Source: Geodermatophilaceae bacterium
GTDB taxonomy: Bacteria; Actinomycetota; Actinomycetes; Mycobacteriales; Geodermatophilaceae
Assembly (NCBI GenBank): GCA_013811975.1
Contig: JACCUF010000319.1
Coordinates: 1 to 8,767 of the forward strand
Reading direction: 5' to 3'
Length of the DNA: 8,767 nucleotides
Each line of letters starts with the position of its first letter. Position 1 is the stretch's first letter. The notes under the pieces are model-generated. The model ran no database searches and was not told the origin of the DNA. It saw only the letters and a list, made by a program, of their open reading frames with translations. A program made the position numbers and the translations under genes. Shown here piece by piece: positions 1 to 4,796 of this stretch.

Positions 1-702
1 GGGACGTCCCCGGCCGTCGGCCGGAGCCGGCCGACTAGGACGGGCCGGGACCATTCCCGGGTTCGGCCGGGCTGCACCCGGACCACCCGCACCGGGGCGC
101 GGGGCGGCACCAGGGCGTGGGGCGCCAGGACGTGCGGGGGGAGAACCCCCGCCGACGCCGAACGGGTTGTTACCCGGTCGGGGTCCGGCCGGGCGGGCAC
201 CAGGGCGCGGGATCGGACGCGGGATATCGCTGGCCGGGGGGCTCTGGCCCGCGTCGGAGCCAGACTGCGGCGGGGCTGGGGCCACTGGAGCGGTTGGAGC
301 GGGAGGAGTCGCTGGCGCGGGCGGAACCGCCACTGGGGTACGCGCGGCGACTGGTGCAGGAGCTGGGGCGGCAGGACCGGGCACAGCGGAGGGCCGGGCA
401 GGTGCGGGCCGATCGACCTCGACGAAGGCGGCCACTACCGCAGCCGGTGTGAGGATGGCCGGAGCAAGATCCGGAGCTGTTGGCTCAGAAGCGGTCTTGG
501 CCGCCTTGGTGGCCTTCGCCACTTTGGCCACCTTCGGTGGCGGAGTGGGGAAGGCCTCGTGGAGACGGCGGACAACTGGCGCTTCGACCGTGGAGGACGG
601 GCTCTTGACGTACTCACCGAGTTCGGTCAGCTTGGCGAGAACATCTTTGCTCGGTACACCGAGTTCTTTGGCGATGGCGCTGACGCGGGCTTTGCCTGGC
701 AA
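1..702 (-). CDS. infB: Translation initiation factor IF-2, N-terminal part (cut by window edge)
   Basis: IF-2 is the GTPase that brings initiator tRNA to the 30S subunit and promotes 70S joining. Only the first 234 codons are present; the G domain lies beyond position 1. Residues 1-50 form the IF2_N helical domain (KARVSAIAKELGVPSKDVL, then LTELGEYVKS). Residues 57-71 are a Lys/Ala stretch (KVAKVAKATKAAKTA). From about residue 75 comes a Pro/Ala-rich linker that becomes Pro/Arg/Gly-rich, with PRPGA-type repeats (164-212) and the actinobacterial signatures RPGNNPFG (175-182) and RPNPGMVP (212-219). The start is the TTG at 702-700: it has a GAGGAG Shine-Dalgarno 5 nt upstream, an in-frame TGA at 714-712 blocks any longer form, and the protein begins with the expected IF-2 sequence. 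It is the last visible gene of the rimP-nusA-ylxR-infB operon, 173 bp downstream of ylxR. Confidence 0.97.
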   Translation of the reverse strand, partial: MPGKARVSAIAKELGVPSKDVLAKLTELGEYVKSPSSTVEAPVVRRLHEAFPTPPPKVAKVAKATKAAKTASEPTAPDLAPAILTPAAVVAAFVEVDRPAPARPSAVPGPAAPAPAPVAARTPVAVPPAPATPPAPTAPVAPAPPQSGSDAGQSPPASDIPRPIPRPGARPAGPRPGNNPFGVGGGSPPARPGAPRPGAAPRPGAGGPGAARPNPGMVPARPSRPAPADGRGRP

Positions 703-707
703 CGGGA

Positions 708-713
708 CTCCTC
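708..713 (-). promoter_or_regulatory. Ribosome binding site that fixes the TTG start of infB
   Basis: GAGGAG reads on the minus strand 5 nt before the TTG at 702. The in-frame TGA at 714-712 overlaps this site, so TTG is the only usable start that keeps the whole IF2_N domain. An ATG at 716-714 also lies close by, but it is in another frame and opens only a short Arg-rich ORF. Confidence 0.8.
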
Positions 714-750
714 ATAAGTGAGGGCGGCGGCTGCCCGCTCGACCTCGTCG

Positions 751-796
751 TTACGGATGGAACATGATCACGGGTGGTTCTTCACTGGGTGCTCAT
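751..796 (-). other. Chain of three overlapping mini-ORFs upstream of infB
   Basis: Three tiny ORFs follow one another on the minus strand. ATG AGC ACC CAG TGA (796-782, MSTQ), GTG AAG AAC CAC CCG TGA (785-768, MKNHP) and GTG ATC ATG TTC CAT CCG TAA (771-751, MIMFHP) are each linked to the next by a GTGA overlap. None has a strong Shine-Dalgarno. From memory, Streptomyces infB leaders carry a comparable run of ATGAGCAC..CGATGA units; I could not check this. If conserved, the chain could be a translated leader or a ribosome-standby element. Chance is a real alternative because the ORFs are so short. Confidence 0.3.
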
Positions 797-797
797 C

Positions 798-816
798 CGA
801 GAAAAACCTGCTCTCG
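798..816 (-). other. Second stem-loop with T run in the infB leader
   Basis: CGAGA (816-812) pairs with TCTCG (802-798) around a 9-nt loop that ends in T residues; together with the stem there are five consecutive T. It lies 4 nt after the first stem-loop and ends 1 nt before the ATG of the first mini-ORF (796). The stem is only 5 bp, so stability is modest. The T run stands out in this GC-rich DNA. Confidence 0.3.
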
Positions 817-820
817 ACGG

Positions 821-846
821 GCGCGCGGACCCTGATGTCCGTGCGC
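821..846 (-). other. Stem-loop in the infB leader
   Basis: On the minus strand GCGCACGGAC pairs with GTCCGCGCGC around a 6-nt loop (ATCAGG), giving a 10-bp stem with one A-C mismatch. On the plus strand the same position is a G-U wobble. It begins about 29 nt after the ylxR stop. There is no T run directly after it, so it may be a pause or processing structure, not a terminator. Confidence 0.45.
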
Positions 847-875
847 GCTTGGTGGCGCCTGACGCTGTGCTGCGA

Positions 876-1157
876 TCACTCCTGGTGCTGGTCTGACGGG
901 TGGGGCTGGCCCAACCGTGCGAGATAGCTGCCAAGCACCTCGGTCGACAGGTTTCCGGAGACCCGCAGGGCTCGTCCGAAAGCTCGTCGTCGTTCGGCGC
1001 GTGCCAGGCAAGCAGATCGAGGATGCAGAGATGCTCCTCGGCCGGCGTACCTGCGCTGCGGGTCTGGGAGTACCTGCCCATCCACCGCCACGACTCTCAA
1101 CAGTTCGCTGATCGAAGAACGCTGCCGGCATCCCACACACGTACGCACCGGAACCAC
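876..1157 (-). CDS. ylxR: YlxR family (DUF448) RNA-binding protein
   Basis: YlxR (also called RnpM) is a small basic RNA-binding protein found next to nusA and infB. In Bacillus it has been reported to bind the RNase P RNA; its role in actinobacteria is less clear. The 93-residue product carries the family signature RTCVGCRQR at residues 5-13, the central DPQRRYAGRGASLHP segment (32-46) and the RRRAFGRALR tail (57-66). I chose the GTG at 1157, which has a GG-rich GGTGG stretch about 8 nt upstream and begins MVPVRTCVGC. GTG at 1148 or 1169 is also possible. The open frame reaches back to 1277, but that start would overlap the 3' end of nusA by 68 bp and adds a non-homologous stretch. The nusA stop lies 52 bp upstream. 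Confidence 0.93.
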   Translation of the reverse strand: MVPVRTCVGCRQRSSISELLRVVAVDGQVLPDPQRRYAGRGASLHPRSACLARAERRRAFGRALRVSGNLSTEVLGSYLARLGQPHPSDQHQE

Positions 1158-1209
1158 TCGATCGGCCACCGCCCAGTCTAGCGCGACACGACCAGGGGTT
1201 GTTCTCGCC

Positions 1210-2241
1210 TCAGTCCCGGGTGTCGGCCGGGGCCGGCTCGTTCGGGTGGACCCCGTCTGGAGACTCGACCTGGGCATCGCTGCGGATATCGATCCGCCAG
1301 CCGGTCAGTCTGGCGGCCAGGCGCGCGTTCTGCCCTTCCTTACCGATCGCCAGCGAGAGTTGGAAGTCCGGTACGACGACGCGGGCCGCCTTGGCCTCAG
1401 CGTCGACGACCTGTACCTCGAGTACCCGAGCCGGGGACAGCGCATGCCCGACGAACTGGGCCGGATCCTCGGAGTAATCGACGATGTCGATCTTCTCCCC
1501 GTGTAGCTCACTCATGACATTGCGGACCCGCTGACCGACCGGGCCGATACATGCGCCCTTGGCGTTGAGGCCTTCCACCTTCGTATGCACGGCGATCTTG
1601 GTCCGATGCCCGGCCTCGCGGGCCACTGCCGGAATCAGCACACTGCCGTCGGCGATCTCGGGAACCTCGAGCGCGAACAGCTTGCGGATCAGATTCGGGT
1701 GGCGCCGGCTGACAATGACCTGCGGCCCGCGCGGGGTCCTGGTCACCGAGACGACGTAGCACTTCAGCCGTGATCCGTGGCTGTAGTCCTCCCCCGGAAC
1801 CTGCTCGGCTGCCGGCAGGATCGCCTCGAACTTTCCGATGTCGATGACCACGATGCCGCGCTCGTTGCGACCTCGGTGGACCTGGACCACGCCGCCGACC
1901 AGATCACCCTCGCGGCCGGAGAATTCGCCGAAGTTGTTCTCGTCCTCGGCATCGCGCAACCGCTGCAGGATTACCTGACGGGCAGTGCTCGCGGCGATCC
2001 GCCCGAATCCACTGGGGGTGTCGTCGTACTCGCGAATGATCGTGCCGTCTGGATCCACCTCCTGGGCGAAGACGGTGACCTCACCGCTCTTGCGGTCGAC
2101 GAGGACCCGCGCGTGGGCTTCGACGCCTTCCTTGTGCCGGTAGGCGGTCAGCAAGGCGCTCTCGATGGCCTCGACCACCGTGGCGAAGGAGATCCCCTTT
2201 TCCCGCTCGATGCCCCGGAGGGCACTGATGTCGATATTCAT
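1210..2241 (-). CDS. nusA: Transcription termination/antitermination protein NusA
   Basis: NusA binds RNA polymerase and nascent RNA and modulates pausing, termination and antitermination. The 343-residue protein has the normal actinobacterial length. An N-terminal RNA polymerase-binding domain spans about 1-105, and an S1 domain starts near GREGDLVGGVVQ (109-120) and runs to about 175. KH1 contains GACIGPVGQRVRNVMSEL (229-246) and KH2 contains LAIGKEGQNARLAARLTGW (297-315). There is no C-terminal acidic repeat region as in E. coli, which is usual outside the Proteobacteria; the last 20 residues are a polar, probably disordered tail. The ATG at 2241 overlaps the rimP stop as ATGA and has GGAGGA just upstream inside rimP, so the two genes are probably translationally coupled. 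Confidence 0.98.
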   Translation of the reverse strand: MNIDISALRGIEREKGISFATVVEAIESALLTAYRHKEGVEAHARVLVDRKSGEVTVFAQEVDPDGTIIREYDDTPSGFGRIAASTARQVILQRLRDAEDENNFGEFSGREGDLVGGVVQVHRGRNERGIVVIDIGKFEAILPAAEQVPGEDYSHGSRLKCYVVSVTRTPRGPQVIVSRRHPNLIRKLFALEVPEIADGSVLIPAVAREAGHRTKIAVHTKVEGLNAKGACIGPVGQRVRNVMSELHGEKIDIVDYSEDPAQFVGHALSPARVLEVQVVDAEAKAARVVVPDFQLSLAIGKEGQNARLAARLTGWRIDIRSDAQVESPDGVHPNEPAPADTRD

Positions 2242-2867
2242 GTGTCCTCCGCGGAGGGAAGTGCGTCGTCGGCATTCATTTCTCCTCCGCGCGCCCCCTT
2301 CTTGACCTTGTGTTGTCGCCGCGGTCGCTCGCGTTTGGCGCCCTCGTCGGGCTGGTCGGGCCGGTTGAACTCCAGTTGGACCTTCCCGGCTCCGAGGTCG
2401 GACATGGGTAGGAGGTGCTCGATCCCGTCGACGTTCAGCGTCACCGCCGCCCCGTCGTAGTTGGCGACGCGTCCGCGGAGCGGTGTTACCTCCGGGCTAG
2501 GCGAACCCTCCGATGAACTTGCAGTCCGCAGGGTCACTTCCACCATTCGGCCGATGGCCCGTCGCCAGTGCCGGGGCTCGGTCAGCGGCCTATCCACCCC
2601 TGGTGAGGTGACCTCCAGCACGTACGGGGCCTTGCCGATGACCCCCTCGTCGTCGTCCAGCACGTCCGCGACTGCATGTGACATCGCCGCGATGTCATCG
2701 AGGGAGATCCCCTCGTCCCGATCGATGACCACTCGGAGCTGACTGCGTCGACCCATCGGCGTAAGGATCAGCTCTTCCAGGTCGTAACCGGCCCCCTGGA
2801 CCACCGGGGAGATCAATGCCACCAGCCGGTCCTGGGTCGCGGCCGCTATTGGGGTGTTGCCCCTCAC
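2238..2867 (-). CDS. rimP: Ribosome maturation factor RimP
   Basis: RimP assists maturation of the 30S subunit, acting on the S12/central pseudoknot region. The 209-residue product shows an N-terminal alpha/beta domain with LISPVVQGAGYDLEELILTP (18-37) and LRVVIDRDEGISLDD (44-58). It also has the family hallmark YVLEVTSPGVDRPLTEPRHW (82-101). An SH3-like C-terminal domain follows (about 104-170), and then a basic tail rich in Arg/Lys (178-194). It is longer than the roughly 150-residue E. coli protein because of a Ser/Pro insertion (117-129) and the tail. The start is GTG at 2867, with a perfect AGGAGG 7 nt upstream. It is the first gene of the minus-strand operon and diverges from the lipoprotein gene at 2975. 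Confidence 0.96.
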   Translation of the reverse strand: MRGNTPIAAATQDRLVALISPVVQGAGYDLEELILTPMGRRSQLRVVIDRDEGISLDDIAAMSHAVADVLDDDEGVIGKAPYVLEVTSPGVDRPLTEPRHWRRAIGRMVEVTLRTASSSEGSPSPEVTPLRGRVANYDGAAVTLNVDGIEHLLPMSDLGAGKVQLEFNRPDQPDEGAKRERPRRQHKVKKGARGGEMNADDALPSAEDT

Positions 2868-2974
2868 CTGTCGGCCTCCTTGTCATGTGCAGTTGTCGGT
2901 ACGGCGCACTCGACCCGTGCAGCCACCGAGGCTACCGGTGCCGGTGGCGCCAGCCCGACTGTCAGACTCCTGCT
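2868..2974. promoter_or_regulatory. Divergent intergenic region between rimP and the lipoprotein gene
   Basis: These 107 bp must carry the promoters of both the rimP-infB operon (leftward) and the lipoprotein/ferritin-like/acVLRF1 genes (rightward). The AGGAGG of rimP is at its left end. A stem-loop GGTGCC-ggt-GGCGCC (2937-2951, with one G-U pair on the plus strand) and a tandem CCGGTG (2935-2946) lie toward the right end and could be an operator or 5' structure. CAGACT (2963-2968) lies 6 nt before the GTG at 2975, a spacing that would suit a leaderless transcript, but it matches the -10 consensus poorly. I could not define either promoter with confidence. Confidence 0.4.
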
Positions 2975-3535
2975 GTGAGCGATTCGCGTGTATCGCGCCG
3001 CACCCTGCTGTTCGCTGCGGTCACGTCTGCAGCCGCAGCGGGATTGAACACCGGGCTCAGCGGTTGCGAGTCGGGCCCGGCCAGACCGGCTGTGTCCGCC
3101 GAGACGGTCAACGACCCACTCACACCCGTTCTGACTGCCCAACAGACACTCCTGGTCGGCTATGAGCGAACGCTGTCTGCCTTCCCGGAGTTCACGGTCT
3201 CTCTGTCCGATCTGCAGGCGCAGGCGACGGCGCACACCGAGGCACTGCGGAAAGCGGCCCCGGCCGCGGCGGCGCAGGTCGCTGATGCGCCTTTTGGCTC
3301 AGACCCGTCCTCGGGGTTGCCTCCAGGTTTGCCTTCGGGGTCGCCCTCGGGGCAGCCGGTCCCGTCGCCCGCACCCCCCGCCGATCCGGCAACGGCATTG
3401 GCCAACCTCGCGCGACTCGTGGACGCAGCGCTCGGTTCCCTTCGGGCAGCCGCACTACGCGCCGACGGTGACCTGGCGGCGCTGCTGGGCAGTTGCGCGG
3501 CCAGCACCGCCTGCCATTCGCGGTTGCTCGGGTGA
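2975..3535 (+). CDS. Exported Tat-like lipoprotein, possibly a helical-bundle relative of DUF4439
   Basis: This 186-residue protein has a signal peptide with a twin-arginine-like SRRTLLF motif (7-13), an Ala-rich hydrophobic stretch (14-28) and a lipobox LSGC with Cys31. It is therefore predicted to be exported folded and anchored outside as a lipoprotein. The mature part has two Ala/Leu-rich helical regions (about 52-105 and 137-172) split by a flexible Pro/Gly/Ser linker (111-136). Two Cys (174 and 180) near the C terminus may form a disulfide. Function is unknown. By position it matches M. tuberculosis Rv2843, beside rimP. The start is GTG at 2975 because the signal peptide begins there; no clear Shine-Dalgarno is visible, and the open frame upstream (from 2816) would add a non-signal-like extension running into rimP. 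The DUF4439 gene follows after 34 bp. Confidence 0.8.
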   Translation: MSDSRVSRRTLLFAAVTSAAAAGLNTGLSGCESGPARPAVSAETVNDPLTPVLTAQQTLLVGYERTLSAFPEFTVSLSDLQAQATAHTEALRKAAPAAAAQVADAPFGSDPSSGLPPGLPSGSPSGQPVPSPAPPADPATALANLARLVDAALGSLRAAALRADGDLAALLGSCAASTACHSRLLG

Positions 3536-3569
3536 GCACCGACGACGCACTCTTCCCCGCGGAGGAGAC

Positions 3570-4001
3570 ATGAGAGAGGCCGAGATCGAAGGTCTGCAGG
3601 CGGCCTTGCGCGCCGAGCACAGCGCAATCTGGGGGTACGGGATCGTCGGTGCGTCCGTCGGCCCAGAGACCCGCCAGGCCGTACGCGATGTCGATGCCGC
3701 TCATCGGGTGGCACGCGACGAGCTGGCCGACCTGATCCGGCTACGTCGTGTCGACCCGGATTCCGCGGAGGTGAGCTACGAGCTTCCGTTCCCGGTGGCC
3801 GACCCAGCCGGCGGGCTCCAGCTCGCAGCGTTCCTAGAGGCCGGCGTCGCGAAGGGGTACGCCTTCGCGATCTCTCAGGCCGTCTCGCAGCGCGCCAAAG
3901 CGTTCTCGCTTTCTGCGCTCGTCGATGCCGCGCTTCGCCAGACCACCTGGCGCCAGCTCTCGGGTAGCACCCCGCTCAGCCCGGAATTCCCCGGTCTCTG
4001 A
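3570..4001 (+). CDS. DUF4439 ferritin-like domain protein
   Basis: This 143-residue all-helical protein looks like the DUF4439 ferritin-like family (Rv2844-like). Helix 1 contains LQAALRAEHSAIWGYGIVGA (9-28) with an E-x-x-H-like pair at E16/H17. Helix 2 contains AHRVARDELADLI (44-56) with H45, E51 and D50. The segment LPFPVADPAGGLQLAAFLE (72-90) and two further helices (88-111 and 114-130) complete a four-helix bundle. Acidic and His residues are candidate metal ligands, but whether it binds iron is not known to me. No signal peptide is present, so it is predicted cytoplasmic, unlike its lipoprotein neighbour. The ATG at 3570 has GGAGGAG just upstream. It sits between the lipoprotein gene (34 bp) and the acVLRF1 gene (21 bp), probably one transcript. 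Confidence 0.85.
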   Translation: MREAEIEGLQAALRAEHSAIWGYGIVGASVGPETRQAVRDVDAAHRVARDELADLIRLRRVDPDSAEVSYELPFPVADPAGGLQLAAFLEAGVAKGYAFAISQAVSQRAKAFSLSALVDAALRQTTWRQLSGSTPLSPEFPGL

Positions 4002-4022
4002 GTCGATTCGGGAGAACGCGAC

Positions 4023-4664
4023 ATGTCCGAGCCCAGCCCAAGAACGGTGCTCGTCGCGCCGGAGCGCCTGGCCGGCTGGCTCGAGCGGTTCGCGACAAGT
4101 CACGGTGGCGCCGAGGTCACCGCGGGAACCGAATACGTCGACGCGCGAGCCGCCGACGGTTGCGCTGCGCACTGCCAGGTGCCTTTCCCCCCGCTGCAAC
4201 AGAATCCAGGTGATCCATGGCGGGCCCTCGTCGACCACGCCCTGATCGGACGCCGGTACGGCGTGCTCCTGATCCGCCGAGGTGGCTATGCCGCAGGCGT
4301 ATTCGATGCCGGGACGCTCCTCGCCTCGAAGGTGGGCAACCGCTATGTTCAGGGCCGGACGGCAGCAGGCGGTTCGAGTCAGCAGCGGTTTGCTCGTCGC
4401 CGCGACAATCAGGCGTCGGCCCTTGTCGGCTCGGCGGTGGAGGTGGCGCTACGGATCATCGCGCCGGAGGGACCGACCCTGGACGCGCTGATAACCGGTG
4501 GAGATCGGCCACTGCTGGCCGCGGCGTTGGCCGACCCGCGGCTGGCCAAGCTAGCCGCCCTCCCCAGAGGCCCATGGCTGGCGGTCGGCGACCCACGCCA
4601 GAAGATCCTGATCGAGGCCGGCAAGAGTGCTCGCGCCGTTCGGATCACGATCACCGACGGTTGA
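4023..4664 (+). CDS. acVLRF1-type peptidyl-tRNA hydrolase (Vms1/eRF1-like release factor)
   Basis: The 213-residue product matches the actinobacterial Vms1-like release factor (acVLRF1) family, which shares the eRF1/Vms1 fold. The family is proposed to cleave peptidyl-tRNA on stalled or split ribosomes and so free the nascent chain. The diagnostic segment is QGRTAAGGSSQQRFARRRDN (110-129). The Gln at 120 or 121 occupies the place of the Gln of the eRF1 GGQ loop, followed by an Arg-rich, RNA-contacting stretch. The N-terminal part (about 8-105) includes RRYGVLLIRRGGYAAGVF (77-94), typical of the fold. The C terminus has GPWLAVGDPRQKILIEA (183-199). It is cytosolic, with no signal peptide. The ATG at 4023 follows GGGAG by 7 nt, and it is the third gene after the lipoprotein and DUF4439 genes. 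Substrate and partners in bacteria are largely uncharacterised. Confidence 0.86.
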   Translation: MSEPSPRTVLVAPERLAGWLERFATSHGGAEVTAGTEYVDARAADGCAAHCQVPFPPLQQNPGDPWRALVDHALIGRRYGVLLIRRGGYAAGVFDAGTLLASKVGNRYVQGRTAAGGSSQQRFARRRDNQASALVGSAVEVALRIIAPEGPTLDALITGGDRPLLAAALADPRLAKLAALPRGPWLAVGDPRQKILIEAGKSARAVRITITDG

Positions 4665-4680
4665 GGCTCCGTCCGCAACC
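4659..4680 (+). terminator. Candidate terminator hairpin at the end of the plus-strand operon
   Basis: GGTTGAGG pairs with CCGCAACC around a 6-nt loop (CTCCGT), an 8-bp stem with one A-G mismatch. The TGA stop of the acVLRF1 gene (4662-4664) lies inside the left arm. No T run follows, so if it terminates it would be of the U-less type common in actinobacteria; it may instead be only a 3' end structure. Confidence 0.35.
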
Positions 4681-4722
4681 TCGGCTCGACGCCCTCTCAG
4701 AGAGTTGACTAATTGTTCAGTT

Positions 4723-4743
4723 GCCGCAGGGAGGACATGCGGC
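4723..4743. terminator. Perfect inverted repeat in the convergent gap (candidate terminator)
   Basis: GCCGCA (4723-4728) and TGCGGC (4738-4743) form a perfect 6-bp stem with a 9-nt loop. It lies 50-70 bp past the stop of the minus-strand PBP gene and about 60 bp past the stop of acVLRF1, a typical place for a bidirectional terminator. On the minus strand it is followed by an A/T-richer stretch (AACTGAACAATTAG). On the plus strand the loop holds GGGAGGA, the possible ribosome site of the doubtful ORF at 4737. Confidence 0.4.
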
Positions 4744-4796
4744 TATTGACCGGTTGGTCCCCGATCTGCGACGTCAGCGACCTCGACATCGTTTAG
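4737..4796 (+). CDS. Doubtful 19-residue small ORF in the convergent gap
   Basis: ATG to TAG encodes MRLLTGWSPICDVSDLDIV. An AGGGAGGAC sequence ends directly at the ATG, so a Shine-Dalgarno exists but its spacing is shorter than usual. The site lies in the loop of the hairpin 4723-4743, and the 3' end overlaps the PBP stop codon on the other strand by 3 bp. I recognise no family. It could be a small protein made at the end of the acVLRF1 transcript, but a chance ORF next to a terminator is at least as likely. Confidence 0.18.
   Translation: MRLLTGWSPICDVSDLDIV

Larger units (their letters stand above)
703..875 (-). promoter_or_regulatory. Long structured leader between ylxR and infB
   Basis: This 173-bp gap contains no conventional gene, while the other junctions of this operon are short or overlapping. 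Reading in the direction of infB it holds a stem-loop (846-821), a second stem-loop with a five-T run (816-798), a chain of three tiny overlapping ORFs (796-751), and about 36 bases before the GAGGAG site of infB. I infer a leader that could control infB by structure, attenuation or re-initiation. A plain spacer with an internal promoter is the alternative; I saw no convincing -10/-35 pair. Confidence 0.45.

Noticed and set aside
167..721. Plus-strand open frame of 184 Ala/Gly-rich codons over infB
   Set aside because: Antisense of the Pro/Ala-rich IF-2 linker; composition explained by the opposite strand.
1777..2460. Plus-strand open frame of 227 codons antisense to nusA and rimP
   Set aside because: It spans the ends of two well-supported minus-strand genes and shows no recognisable domain.
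2816..2974. N-terminal extension of the lipoprotein to 2816
   Set aside because: It would overlap the start of rimP and place 53 residues before the twin-arginine signal peptide.
4692..4706. CTCTCAGAGAG palindrome as an operator or terminator
   Set aside because: Usable stem is only 4 bp with a 3-nt loop, and no neighbouring promoter element supports it.
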